This document shows positions 1 to 11,960 of a stretch of 64,000 bases of DNA, piece by piece (position 1 is the first letter of the stretch; each line of letters opens with the position of its first letter). Below the pieces are notes generated by a model. That model did no database searches, had not been told where the DNA came from, and was given only the letters and a program-made list of their open reading frames with translations. The position numbers were made by a program, and so were the translations under genes. The DNA comes from Pteria penguin (Eukaryota > Mollusca > Bivalvia > Pterioida > Pteriidae): contig CM068589.1 in assembly GCA_035048485.1 (NCBI GenBank), forward strand, positions 4,404,501-4,468,500. Direction: 5' to 3'.

Positions 1-858
1 CTTTAGTACTCCAAAAAACAACATATTTTTAAACCAATTTTACTGAAATTTGTCATTTTATAACTTCAAGATAAAAGATTTCACTATGATCAACTCAAAA
101 ACAGTAGACTGTGTTATTAATGTCTGAATGTGTATTATACAAATTAAATGCCTCTATGTCAACTTAGAGTCTCTTTATTTAGTGCTGAAGGTACAAAAAA
201 AACAGGACACAATAGCCTGCCATTAAAAAAACCTGTAATTCAATTTTAGTTAAAAAATGAATATATCTTATTTGGACACTAAGTAATAATATATTGAAAG
301 TGAAAATAAATCTAACCTAGCACTCATGGAAGGTAAATACTTATCCATGCCATAACGCGCTACTACTTGCAAAGATTTGACCAAGATACAGAGTTGCACG
401 AATATTTGATTCATTTATAAATAAACAAGTTTCAGCATAAGTAAAACTTTCCCTTGATCCTTAAACTTTTTAAACTGTTGAACCTGACCTTAGAATTCAT
501 CCTTCTTTTCCACCACTCTAACCTTGGAAGTCCCTTGAATTGTTGTACCTCCTAAGAATTACATATTTCACTTCCAGATTGTGAATGTGACATAATAAAA
601 AGGAAGAGAATAGGATTCATTTAGATTTTACTTAATAATTTATTATAGCAATAATATAAAAGTTTTTAATAAATACATTAATTGTACCTTCAGCTTGACA
701 AATATAAACAATTGTGAAACAGTTGAACTACATTTTTAAAATTTGAAAATGCAACTTTTTCATATTTGCAAAAGAATCTACTCTTGCAAAAATAATATCA
801 AAAGGTAATATTTTTATACACATTTCATTTCCACAACAAAACTATCATTATACATGTA
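1..858. other. AT-rich intergenic stretch, no gene seen
   Basis: All six frames are closed at short intervals and no protein motif, long repeat or RNA gene was recognised. Only short A/T runs are present. Confidence 0.6.
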
Positions 859-998
859 CAGTGGCGGATCCAGGCTTTTCGAAAAGGGGGGCCCACATGT
901 GTATGAACCAAACTAACTCAGCCATTTTGGTGCAAAATCTGGATTTTTACTGGTAAATGTGTGGCCAAAATAGGGGGGGGGCTCTAAATCCGCCACTG
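859..998. mobile_element. Short hAT-like MITE with CAGTGGCGGATC ends
   Basis: A 140 bp unit opens with CAGTGGCGGATCCAG and closes with the near-inverse CTAAATCCGCCACTG. Each end carries a G-run just inside. Ends of the form CAGTGGCGGATC are widespread on non-autonomous hAT-type elements of animals (family knowledge). No clean 8 bp target-site duplication is visible, so the superfamily call rests on the termini alone. Confidence 0.6.
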
Positions 999-1462
999 AT
1001 GTATCATGTACAACAATGTGAATTTTTACCTCAATGTCTTATAAAGGTTACCTAAAATTTAGTATTATAAGCACACCTGGTGGATATTACAACTACATGT
1101 AATTTCAATAATTTGAATTAAATGTAGTTGTAATCATGGCAGGTAATTTTTTTTATACTTCCTAACTTACATGAGTCAAATTGCCCAAAGTTTCCTAAAT
1201 TCCTAGAACTTTATAGTTCTTCAAAATAAACGTAGCTCCTTTTGGATCCCTTATTGCAGCTATTTTAAGTTAGGCAAATGACAACTCACTCCTGGCTAGT
1301 TTTTCATTCAAGGCTTTGCCACAAATTTTATGAGTAATAAGCTCAAGAGTATGAAGTTGTACATGAATGATAAGACAGGGAAAACAAATCTTTATCTGTA
1401 ATATAACAATGCAGTTTTTCATTGACTATAGCTTGCAAGCTGTTTACAAATTACTCTTTTGG

Positions 1463-1903
1463 CTAAATATAGGGTATCAATGAATCCTTTAATGCAGCAA
1501 AAAGATAAAACTCAAATAATCGATTGCACAAAACATGTATATCTAATGATTTACAGTTATGACCGACTAATATTGGATTTTTAAAAGACTGAATAATTTC
1601 CATTAAGTTAAGTAGTCCTTCTTGAATTAATTTGGCCTCAACAATTTTACCCTTCAAACAAAGCGTATTTGTATTTTTGTAAAAAGTCATGCCAGTTAAT
1701 TTCGAGAGAAGCTTCTATGCTGATCTTACACCTAGGAAAAACATTTGAAATATTCGATATCCTGCTGCAATTTGAATAATATCACTGTTTCTTGCAAGTC
1801 CTGTAGTCTCTAAAACAAATGTTATTAATGTTTCATTCCCTTTATATGCTAGAGGGTCTGGAATGACTTCATCTGTTTCATTATTAAATATTGCCATGTT
1901 CAC
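1463..1903 (-). pseudogene. Broken DEDDh-type exonuclease domain
   Basis: The minus strand reads as one frame over about 147 codons with a single internal TAG (1715-1717). Before the stop lies FVLETTGLARNSDIIQIAA, matching the first motif of DEDDh 3'-5' exonucleases, although the catalytic D-x-E reads L-E here (FVLETTG instead of FDLETTG). After the stop, PILVGHNCKSLDIHVL matches the second motif (HN...D). The third motif with its catalytic H and D is not recoverable downstream, where every frame is closed. Domains of this type occur in multicopy PML-like/exonuclease genes of invertebrates and fish. Both the stop and the missing first Asp argue that it is inactive. It could also be two exons of a live gene, but no splice sites explain the TAG. 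Confidence 0.6.
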
Positions 1904-2412
1904 TTCATAAGTTTAACATCAGATTCCCTCTTTCTCTGTCTACAATGTTTTTGTAATTGCATTCTTTGTCTTTTATAATAAGTAGTATTTTGCTGTTTTC
2001 TAGCATTTCTTTCCTTAACAAATTTATCAGCTGGTTTTCAGTGTGAAGTCCATCAGACAGAAGGCTTGCTTGATTCACCTATATTCAGTTAATATAAAAA
2101 TTATTAATGATAAGTGTCATGAAAGTAAAAACAAATGTTATATTGAAATCATACTTTATAATCAGCTCTAGAATAAATATTCTGATATTGCTAAATGTAC
2201 ATTAATAACTGCTTATATAAAAGCACAAAAAAGGAAATTGTAACAACATTCACTATTCATAAGTATCGGATCAACCTCAATGAAGGTTAATGCAAATCGC
2301 TCGAGAAAAAGGGGTCAATATAAAAGCACAGGTAAGCGATAACGATACTAAAACAATTAAAAAATTGCCAAATTTTCGAAGCAATCTGCTTCTTCTTCAG
2401 GACACACACAAA
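1904..2412. other. Intergenic, nothing recognised
   Basis: No open frame with protein-like composition and no repeat other than the flanking features. Confidence 0.5.
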
Positions 2413-2643
2413 CACTTACATAAATATAACAACACGAAAAGAAAGATAGAAAATATATACAAAGCACTAGTCTAATAAAAACTGGTTTCTTGAATTGGAA
2501 ACATACTGAGCGTGTTTCTCTATGCACTATCTAATAGGAAAAAACATGCTCAATATGTAGCCAATTCAAGAAACCAGTTTTATTAGACTAGTGCTTTGTA
2601 TATATTTTCTCTCTTTCTTTTCGTGTTTTTATATTTATGTAAG
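2413..2643. repeat. Long fold-back (inverted repeat, ~100 bp arms)
   Basis: The arms 2413-2516 and 2540-2643 are nearly perfect reverse complements with a loop of about 23 bases. The match runs from CTTACATAAATATAA at the outer end through ACTGGTTTCTTGAATTGG to a less conserved inner part. Differences are a handful of substitutions and a 1 bp indel in an A-run. It carries no protein coding. It is either a foldback/MITE-type element or a recently formed palindrome. If transcribed it would give a long hairpin RNA. Confidence 0.85.
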
Positions 2644-3563
2644 ATTTTACCATACGTATTGTTTACCAAATAGTATAACTCTATTATTCTCCTACCCTGT
2701 CTTCAAGACTCTTGTTATCATCTACGGCATCATTGGAAACTTCAACTGAACTGCTGTACACTCTACTGAGTACTGTACAACTTGAACTTCTACTTTCAGT
2801 TTCAATAACTCGCTTATAACGTTCGAGATAGAGATGTAACCACGATCAGTAGGATATTTATATTCTTTAAGTGTATGCCACGTTTGGAAATTTTCTTTTG
2901 TCGCTTAAATGTGTTACCACTATCGCGTTCTCGTTCGTTGATCTTTTTAATCGTCTGCGTATCTGCTGTTGTAATGTCAACAAACTAATCACTTAAACGC
3001 TTGTCACAAGAGATCGTCTAAGCGTTTCCCTATCTAGAGAGATTCCGAATAGAAGCTACATTCGGATAATGTGTTATAGTTCCTTAAATCTCAAAATTTC
3101 AATTGAAATCGTCCATTTTAACAGAAAACTGGTGTCTTTTTGAAAGTATTTGATATATTAATATTTCTTTATCATGGAAACACAAAAATATGATTTAATA
3201 CAACAATTGATGGAAGAAAAAATAAACATTGCAATAAAAGAAGTATTTTTATTCAATTTACTATCAATTGTAAATCCAGTTTGAAGCTTTAATGATTTGC
3301 TTCGATAAAAAAGATGATAACCCCCCCACCCCCCCCCCCCCCCATTAAATTTAGGATATTTTGGAAAGTTATACTTTTTAAAGTACTAAAAGTCCTAGCA
3401 AAATCTTTTACAGAATTAGAAATGTACATGTAGTTTATTTAAATTGATATTTGCAAAAAAAAAAATTAAAACAAAATCGTCATTTTAACAGTTATAGCAC
3501 TTTGAATATGTGTTATTTTCATTAATTTCAGATTATGGCAATGTAGCAAGTTTTAAGAGTTAC
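2644..3563. other. Intergenic stretch with a poly-C tract
   Basis: No gene was recognised. A run of C broken by one A occupies 3321-3343. The rest is AT-rich with closed frames. Confidence 0.5.
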
Positions 3564-3777
3564 CTGCCCTTGAATACATTGAATTCTAATTGCACTAGAC
3601 GTACAACTTTTGTAGAGCAAGGTCCATTGGTATCAATATATGTTTCAATAACACCAAAAGATCCCGGGCTGTTTATGGTTATTACATTGAAATATACAGG
3701 TTTTTCGACCATTTCTTCGTGATTTTCGTCATATTGGAATATCAATAGGGCGGTCATATGGCAGCCGTAGTGGATTT
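3564..3777 (-). CDS. Probable isolated internal exon, unknown product
   Basis: A 214-base block on the minus strand is open throughout in one frame. It is bounded by a good acceptor (TTTTACAG before 3777) and a good donor (GGCAG|GTAACT after 3564). The translation (about 71 residues, starting IHYGCHMTALLIFQYDE and containing NVITINSPGSFGVIETYID) has soluble-protein composition, with no low complexity. I do not recognise the family. No neighbouring exon could be joined with confidence. The decayed exonuclease ORF lies 1.6 kb downstream on the same strand, but nothing links the two. A chance open block bounded by splice-like sites remains possible. Confidence 0.4.
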
Positions 3778-3934
3778 CTGTAAAAGTAAAATTGTATATG
3801 TCACTCTATTCATATGTTCTTCGATCATGCCAAATTTAATAAAAATTCAACAGCCTTGCTTCCAGACCATTTTGCATGGTTCTCTGATAGACATGCTCTT
3901 AACGTGAATATCAAGAAGGAAATATGATTTCATA

Positions 3935-4730
3935 TAGTATAAAGCGTTAAAGTTTCCACGTACATTTATGTGACACTCTCAATCAAAACATATTAATTTT
4001 ATAGCAGTCATTTCCAAATATAGGAATGCAGAATACGAAAGTAACAGGTTCCAAGTTACGTGACTATTGAACTAACAACTGTAATATTTATGGACCTCTG
4101 AAATTAAGAGGTGAGGCCAGGTTCCCAGAAGGAGTGGACTTTGATATGCATGGATGTCTTCGTCTGTATTGTTTGCTTTGATTTCTATCCACGAGAGAAC
4201 TATACGTTCTGAGCATTCTAGATGATCTATTGGAATAATTAAAAAGAATCCTAAAAAGGATTATCTGATATTGAGGTTTTTTATTCGATTTATATATTTG
4301 TGATTTCGGGAGTGAAGGTAACCAACTTTAAGTAAAGTACAACCAATCATATCGAAATATTTTCGTCTGCATTGCCTCTGGTTTATTCATAAAAACTGAG
4401 GTTTGTTTGTTTAGATATGTAAAATTATTAAAATGTACATATTCACAAAACCGTTGCAGCAAAATTATTTTTAACAATATCAAATTTCATTTTATGATAA
4501 AAAGCAATGTGAAGGCTGAGTGTTCGTCGAATATAAAAGCTGTTGAGAGTGTTTTGTTGGAGTAAAATCATTTTATGAACAAGCTTGGTGAACTTCACGA
4601 CGTGTACATATGTTATTGTTTTAAAACAAGAAAGTATACCTTGATAGTTATCGCCAAGCCCGATGCATAGCTACACCTATAATTTTACATATAAGTGTGC
4701 TCTGCATATGCTTCACCCTTTTTTGTAATT
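3935..4730 (+). repeat. Dispersed repeat R1, copy 1
   Basis: This block matches 17295-17500 and then 18310-18830 in the same order and orientation, so the second copy carries about 0.8 kb of extra sequence. Shared landmarks are AGTTTCCACGTACATTT near the start, AGGTGAGGCCAG in the middle and TTTGTGATTTCGGGAGTG later on. A minus-strand segment inside both copies reads similarly (HLECSERIVLSWIE in one, HFEYSERVAFSWIE in the other), which may be a residue of coding sequence. Part of the unit recurs inverted at 33560-33830. Confidence 0.7.
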
Positions 4731-5149
4731 AATGCTTATCCTAATTGCTGATTAACACACTGGATAATGAAAGTTCATATTATTGTCTTCAACCGGTTGT
4801 ATTTAGTTTAATTTACTAGTTTTCGCGTAGTTTATTTAAAGAATTCATTACTTTTAATCATAAACTTTCATTGATCTAGTCAATGAGATAATGCTTGGGG
4901 TACTATGAAATCCATGTTAACCTTTTAAGCTGCAAATCACAGCATATTTCTCTCAAGAAAGTTTTTTCCCCAATACATTTCAAGTTTACAATACTTTAAC
5001 TGTTTTGATTTGCATAAGATGGGGTTATCAATTGCTTGGCTTTTCGTCCAACACTTCTAATTTTTCAGGGAATTCAGAAACATATCCTTATGGGGAAAAT
5101 TATGGAAACAAAATAATATCAGACTGCAACATTCCCGGAAAGGAACCTA

Positions 5150-5610
5150 TTCCACCCTTTCTTGCCTGGTGATGGAAGTTGCCGCCACGACAAACCTGCA
5201 TCTGAGTACGCCACTGTTATGTACTTTATACAATTTTGATATTTGGTTTGTTTTGTTATCAGAATATCTTGAAGTGAATGTTTTATAATTTTAGTAAAAT
5301 CCAAAACAAAACAAACCCCTATACTTTGTATTGTCTGAACGTATGTAACATATCTGGTAACGGAAAATATTATTAGAGAACAATAGACCGGATAAAAAGG
5401 TGCAAAAATAAATCCTAATAAAACTACCCAAGTCCATAGCAGGTCTGAGACATAGCCCTTTTATACGTAAGGGGGGGGGGGGGTTGCTTTGCCATGTTGC
5501 TCCTGAATTTTTGCATCATTTAACTTTAATAACAATCTTTAGACATTAACACAGCTGCCAGGTCATCCAAGCTTTTTGTGAAGATACTCATACCTTTAAT
5601 ACAATCTATC
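5150..5610 (+). repeat. Dispersed repeat R2, copy 1
   Basis: It aligns with 27130-27740 in the same orientation, from GTTATGTACTTTATACAA through ATAGACCGGATA and TTGCCATGTTGCTCCTGA to the end. This copy has a poly-G run at 5469-5484 where the other has GGTGGGGGT. The central GAACAATAGACCGGATAAAA block also recurs, diverged, at 13900 and 15205. Confidence 0.7.
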
Positions 5611-8600
5611 TTGGTGGACTAGAATTATTAGAAAGCGGTTCATTAGCATCGGCAAACATGTAACAATAGCAAAGGCTCTATAATTTGGACAATAGATAGT
5701 ACTGTGTTCCTGGCTTGTTTTTTTAACCGTGATACTAGATACATATATAAATACTATGTACATGTAGATACGGCACATACACATATTTCAATCATCTCTT
5801 CTCCCCATCCCATTTTTAATTGGAAAGGCCCATGTGCAACGTACACCCTTGGTGCTTTGTTGCTGTTATGTTTTTGGGTTTTTTTGCGAAAAGGGGGGAG
5901 GGGAGTGTTTTGTGCCAGGTGGACGTCAGATTACAGTTATAACTCTCAAAGAGATAGCATGCAAAATGCAAACAATTCTTTGAAAAGTACCATTCACTGC
6001 TAGTAAGATCACGTGACCTCGACGATAGCGTTGAAAAATTAAGTCGAAACACATGGTATAGAAAACTGAAAGCAAAAAGAGAACTAAAATTGATTGTGCT
6101 TTTTCATGCTATCTCTTATAAGATCTTGAGTTAACCTATGCGTCCATGTGTGGGTTATATTGGTAAACAACACGGAATTATATACCAAAAACTGGCCTCG
6201 TATTTAGAAAACAAATCGTCGTACACCTTTCTTTTTCTTTAAGAAGTTAGTACGTAGGCAGTGTTGTTGTAACGATTTAAAGGGGCCATATAAGAGGTTT
6301 CAAATGCCACTGCTGCAGAAAATGTATATTTAGCATTTGTTTATGTTAAAATCACCTTTTAGTCAATAGTCACATATACCTAAAATTAACTAAATGTAAT
6401 TCTGTCCTTATTAAAATAAACATAACTGCCACTCATACAATATCTTTATACAAATGTGTGTCTATATTTTTCAGGTGATTACATCTCTATTTTTGTCTGC
6501 TGCTATAAATAGACGCAGTTCGGGATTTCCAGTGTAGCATTTTGGAAGAAAGATAGAGGACACGGCCATGTTCTATATGCAGAGGAAAAAGATCTTACCG
6601 AAAGTAAAATGCAGGTAAATGTTTGCAAACTTTACAATTTTTATAAAGATATGTACCAATAAGTTTCATAAATCTGTAGGCAAGAAAACGAAAGGAAGCA
6701 CCGTCCTTAATCCGTCCATGTTTACTTGCTCAAAGAAGTCGGAGTTCTAGAAATACAGTCTCATACCCAAGGAATCAAAATAACAATTGCAATGGGATTT
6801 TCAATGTCATATTAAATAGTTATGTATTGTTCTTAACTATACCAATACTTCCCAATTGCATTCTTCGGTCGATTGCCAAAGGAAAGGATACTTTCCCTTC
6901 TTGTTCCAAGAACGTGTACTTCCAATTAGCGATTTCTTTAATAAGAAGGCATTGAGAAATGTATCCAGATTTATGTCTTTTACTATTGAAGTAATAACCG
7001 CCTTATTTTTAGAATTGTATACCATAACATTAAAACCCGAATATTTTATTCTGTCACTGTGTCAGTCATTACCGAAGACTCCTTGAATAAAATATATTTT
7101 GAGAATGTGTACTTTCATTTTCAATAGGAGACACGATTCATCCATGACTCTTTGTCTTTTGTTATGAAAACGGGTAAATGTATTTCTCCCTGTGCTGATT
7201 AGCATGTCTGACAAGATTCTCAGATCGACGTCATTTCCAACAAAGTAGTAATCAAGATGTAGTTTATTCTAATGTTCATGAATGGAGATAAATTAACAAA
7301 GTATCATTTCAGGTTTTCTCTCGGATTTGTTCTGTAACATCCCAATTTTTGCAATTTTGACCTTCGAACCGTCGGCTACTATCAAGATATGATGAATTTC
7401 TATCGTAGATCTGCTAAACTTTTCAAGGATAAATAGAATATCCTGCTACGCAGAGTAGATTTAATGGTCATGGATTGTCAATGCAAATGAAATTGTACTA
7501 AAACAATTAATCCAGAGAGTTAAAATCAAAACGGTCCACACCAGAACAGCTCACACCAAAACGGCCGAACTTTGTAAATTTTGACAATGGATATCGACTT
7601 TGATTGCAAAATAGACATATAGTGTTTAAATTATACTCGATACAAATAGTAAGAAGCCAAATAATTTGACATTTTATTAGATTGCCTTTAGTATAAAATT
7701 ATTCCTATTTTCGTTTAGGCCGTTTTATTTTTGGTCCGTTTTGAATATACACCATAATTCTGCTCTTTATAGCGATAGGAGATGACAGTTATATCTTTTA
7801 TGTTCAAGAGAATAAAGCATGACAAGGGCAGTGTAACTTTTAAAACAGTAACAAACCTATGGTTTTCATCATGATCAAGGGTAGATGTCATGCCTCACGA
7901 GATATTTTATCAAAGTTTACGAATAATAATTTTCATTTCACCATAATGAAATGTGTAAATTCTTCTTTCCTTGAATTTGTTATCAACTGTATTTTTAACT
8001 GCAATTTAACCTTTTGCTATTTGACCATTTACAAAGGACTTACTAAAAGCCCGGCTGTTAGTACTGTAAGTACTTTGATTTTCTTTTTGACTTTCTTAAA
8101 ATTGGTCATGATGTACCAAACCAGCTGAAATATACAAAACGAAATTTCAGAAAACCCTTGATTTACTTTAAGCCACAACGTAGAGCAGGGCGCATCCACT
8201 TAATTGAAATGCAAACTCACTCTTACCCTTATTGATTTAAATATTGTCATCAAGTTTCATCACTGTACAGGCCCGTGGCAAGTAATTCAAAAGTGGTGGG
8301 GAGGGGGGCACTTTTTGTGCTAAGGAGTCTAACTTGAATCGCATAGAGAGCTACACACTGCCATAGGTGTATTTAGAAATTCTTGAAAGGGAGGTTGTAG
8401 TCTGCCATAACAACTATTCTCACTTTTCAGTCAGAAAAAAAGGGGGGGGGGAGTGTTGAACCCTTGAAAATGGCCGAAAATATCCTCTTTGGAGTACACT
8501 TTTCTGACAAAAAGCGGGTTACAATTCCCCCATAAAATCCGTAAATGCTGACAGTAAATAATAAACTCATTTCTATCTCCCAAATATAGATGAACAGTGT

Positions 8601-9884
8601 TCGGGGTCTGTCATTTCACACTAGAGGCACTGAGGGGAACGGGACATTGCGCCTTTGTTTGCAGGAGTTAATGTTTTCCAGAGCCCGAACACTTTTTATC
8701 TTTGCATGATGAAAATAACTTGTAGTATTAACGTTCAGAAAGAAAGAAAAAAGAGGAGTTACCGGCTCAGTTATGTGGCTTCAGTTATGTTTTCTTCAGA
8801 AAGAAAGAACAAATTTATACATACTGCTGCCATACAAATTATTAGAATGTAAATGTTAAGAATAATTCAAGGAAAACAATTTAAAGAATTAATTAGAAAA
8901 CAACATATGAAACAATTATTATCGGCCAAATAAGGGGGTAGGTGGAGTCCTACGGCCATGCTGTACATGCATCCCTTTCAAAAACGTACTGAAAACATAT
9001 CCCGGACAGAGGCACGTACGGTCAGCGCCATAAAACAGTATGTCCCTTCTTACTACTGATGTATAATAAAAGATATGACGGAATTATTTGGTGGCATTTT
9101 TTAATTTTCATTTTAATATGCATTAAGTATCTTCGCAAAGAGTGCGCATAGCTGTGTACCTACCTTCACATTGCAGCATTTCTTTCCTGGATTGCTTCTC
9201 TTGATCATTACTACCAATCTTTCGAAATCGTATCTGATATTGTATTTAATTTCGTATAATAGAGGGTTTCCTTTAAATTAAAGTGAAAATGTGAAACCAA
9301 ATACCAACATTAAAAGATTTTCAATACATTTTCATTTCATGATAGGATAGAAAACACAGAAAGGTTTCTTAAATTAAGCTCCCAGTGTGTGACATACTTA
9401 ACATCGATCATAGTGATATGGATAATGATTATTACCGATAAATATCTTTATTGTGACATGTGTAACAGTACTTCGAAAGCTCAGCTAACTATATAATGTC
9501 CATATGGAAATCACGATATGGAACATATATGCATGTTAATGTTAGCATGACATCGCCAGTCATTTAGTCCAAATTCTTACCAACGAGAGGTAGAGGAAAT
9601 TATACAAAATTAAGTGTTACTGTGGCATGCTGATTTTAATAATTCGTAAATAGTTTGAATAAAATCATATTAGTGTTAACTACTATACCATTATGATTTT
9701 GATAATGAGAGAATGCTTTTGAGAGAAAATACCAACTATTTCATTGGGTGTATGACTTCAAAATGCTAATGTTCTATCCTATAATATCAGTTCATTCATT
9801 ACAAGTAAATCAGCTAAAGTCGAAAGCGAAAACTGAAAAATGAAGTTGAAAACTGGGCGCGAATTCTTGTCGACATTTTTTATT
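5611..9884. other. Long gene-poor stretch
   Basis: Apart from the inverted-end element at 7528-7742 no feature could be supported. Short open frames (for example near 5704-6003 and 7859-8128) have biased, low-complexity translations and no matching splice context. A G-rich patch near 8276-8455 begins CAGGCCCGTGGCAAG and may be the remnant of a short DNA transposon, but no matching inverted end was found. Confidence 0.5.
7528..7742. mobile_element. Short element with imperfect inverted ends
   Basis: The left end reads AAACGGTCCACACC and a second AAAACGGCC follows at 7557-7565. The right end is GGCCGTTTT followed by GGTCCGTTT, the inverse arrangement. The 215 bp interior is AT-rich and non-coding. 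This looks like a small non-autonomous DNA element. No target-site duplication was found and the superfamily is unknown. Confidence 0.45.
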
Positions 9885-10380
9885 TTATCATCCAAAGCGG
9901 AATTCTTACACATTCAATGAACAAATTAGCATCTTGGATCTACTTTACATATAGATACATCGGAGACATTTTTTTTTTTATTAACAACTATGCATTTTAA
10001 AGATCACCTTAACATCATATATCCAAAGGAACTCAAGATAAAAGACACAACTAAGAGCGCATCTTCTGCTATATACCTCGATATACCCATGTTCATTAGT
10101 CATGATGGTTCGATGGTTATCTCCGTTTATGACAAACGTGACGATTTCATTTTCATTATTACCATTTTCCCTTTCTGGAGTAGCCACATACTTTTCTCTC
10201 CCGCCTATGGCGTCTTCATTTCACAATGTATATGCTATGCCAGGACATTTTCTAATTACACAGATTTTGTCCTGAGAGCTAGGCTACTTCCCACCAAAAT
10301 AATCCCACAAGGTCATGTTCAGGAACGCTTGAAATTGTCACTATGGTCGCTATATGGATCTAGTGCAATTTGAAATCCCC
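9885..10380 (+). pseudogene. Penelope-like RT fragment (B-type), dead active site
   Basis: The plus strand encodes the C-terminal half of a reverse transcriptase closely similar to the copies at 15838-16815 and 26047-27050. It contains the stretch NIIYPKELKIKDTT, then VYDKRDDF and SPAYGVFISQ. The catalytic box YxDD reads YIGD (9956-9967), so the second catalytic aspartate region is altered by an Asp-to-Gly change. Upstream, the segment equivalent to EAEFIQSL carries stops and a frameshift, and an extra T in a T-run follows the active site. It has no endonuclease and no 5' end. Confidence 0.8.
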
Positions 10381-10487
10381 TTTCAAGATTTGTTAGCCGA
10401 AATTTCGGAATCTGATTATACAAATTAACCATTTTGAATCTTTTCTCTAAACTTAATTTGGCAATATATGTATGCTTTGACCTATAG

Positions 10488-10582
10488 CACCATATGACCA
10501 TCGAATCATAGTCATGTGGATGCTTTGACCTATAGCACCCCCTGCCTCATCCACATGATTATGATTCGATGGTCATATGGTG
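10488..10582. repeat. 33 bp inverted repeat with internal direct repeat
   Basis: The arms 10488-10520 and 10550-10582 are reverse complements with one mismatch (32 of 33). A copy of ATGCTTTGACCTATAGCACC precedes and overlaps the left arm (10472-10491) and a second lies in the loop (about 10520-10539). The hairpin sits exactly between two truncated retroelement fragments, which suggests a rearranged insertion junction. Confidence 0.85.
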
Positions 10583-10880
10583 AATAAAGTGTTCTTAGAT
10601 AACCCTGAGTTTGAAAACTATATTAGTGATATTTATCCATCTAAACTTCAATTAAATAAAGCCAATGCTTCCGACAAGAAACACCAATTGTGTACTTAAA
10701 TATCAAAATTATTAACAACAATATACATACCACCATATATCATAAACGTGACGACTTTGGATTTCCTATTGTAAATTACCCTTATCTAAATGTTGATACC
10801 CCATCATACTCCCATCATATGGTATTTATACTTGTGAATTGTTCGCTAGAGTCTGCACTAAAGTTTTGGATTTTCCCAAA
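10583..10880 (+). pseudogene. Penelope-like RT fragment (A-type)
   Basis: An open stretch encodes NPEFENYISDIYPSKLQLNKA, then after a frame change NIKIINNN and KRDDFGFPIVNYPYL. These are the segments just after the YxDD box in the A-type RT at 10975-11960. It is truncated at both ends, at the hairpin on the left and at an A-rich tract (10905-10960) on the right. Confidence 0.75.
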
Positions 10881-10974
10881 AAATTCCCAAAACAACAACA
10901 ACAACCCCCCCCCCAAAAAAAAAAAAAAAAACAAAAAACAAAAAACAAAAAACCAATTCTCAGATTACATTTGG

Positions 10975-11960
10975 GAAATGTGACTTTTCATACTTCCAAT
11001 AACTCAGGATTCTTTTCCAACAAACAATATACTTCATATAAATACTGGACTTGCAAGGAATTATGTAAAGCACTAGATTTTCTCATGAATAATATTTTTG
11101 TGCAATTTGATGGCAAGATATATCAACAAATAGTTGGGATTCCTATGGGTACTAACTGCGCGCCTCTGTTAGCAGATTTATTTCTTTATTGTTATGAGAG
11201 GGATTTTATGGTTTCTATTCAAAAATCAAAACGTTTTGACCTCATTGAGAAATTTAATAATACTTGCAGATATCTGGATGACATTTTGGTTATCGACAAC
11301 CCTGAATTCGAACAATTTATATCAGAAATATATCCACCAGAGCTCACATTGAATAAAGCTAATACTTGAGATAAATCTACACCTTTCTTAGATTTAAACA
11401 TCAAAATTATCAACCACCTAATATATACCAATATTTATGATAAACGTGAGGATTTTGGATTTCCTATTGTAAATTTCCCTTACTTGGATGGCGATGTCCC
11501 TCGACTCCCATCATATGGTATCTATATATCTCAGTTAGTTCGATTTGTCAGAGGCTGCACCGATGTTTTGGACTTTCATAAACGAAATTTACAAATTACT
11601 ACTAAACTTTTAACTCAGGGTTACAGATATCACAAGCTAAGAAAAACATTCGGCAAATTCTTCAGATCTTATTCAGAACTTCTATCTAAATTTGGAAATA
11701 TTTCTTTTCAACAGTATGTATCCAATGGAATTTCCCATCCTAATTTTCACGGTGATCTCGTATATAAACTAAGAAAAGTAAAAGGCTCCGATAACGTTAT
11801 TTCATCATGTAATAAAATGGTCAAAAGTCTTCTAAATAGACAATATGATATTGAGATCATCAAAAAGACTATAGGTCTTGTATTTGGCCCCTCTACAGCA
11901 TTTTGCAGACTCTTACTTAAACGTTGCACGCTGACTAACAGGGCGGTGGGGACTATATGA
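10975..11960 (+). pseudogene. Reverse transcriptase ORF with one UGA (A-type)
   Basis: One frame is open from upstream of 10975 to the TGA at 11958-11960, apart from a single TGA at 11367-11369. It encodes the RT palm: QIVGIPMGTNCAPLLADLFL, the active-site box RYLDDILVI with intact Y-L-D-D, and DKREDFGFPIVNFPYL. The C-terminal part then reads VKGSDNVISS and CTLTNRAVGTI before the terminal stop. The fingers, CxC linker and endonuclease are missing through 5' truncation. Sibling copies have serine (TCC) at the position of the internal TGA. It is therefore best read as a nonsense change, though selenocysteine recoding is known for clam elements of this type. Confidence 0.75.

Noticed and set aside
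8276..8470. MITE starting CAGGCCCGTGGCAAG
   Set aside because: A matching inverted right end could not be found, so only the G-rich patch is mentioned.
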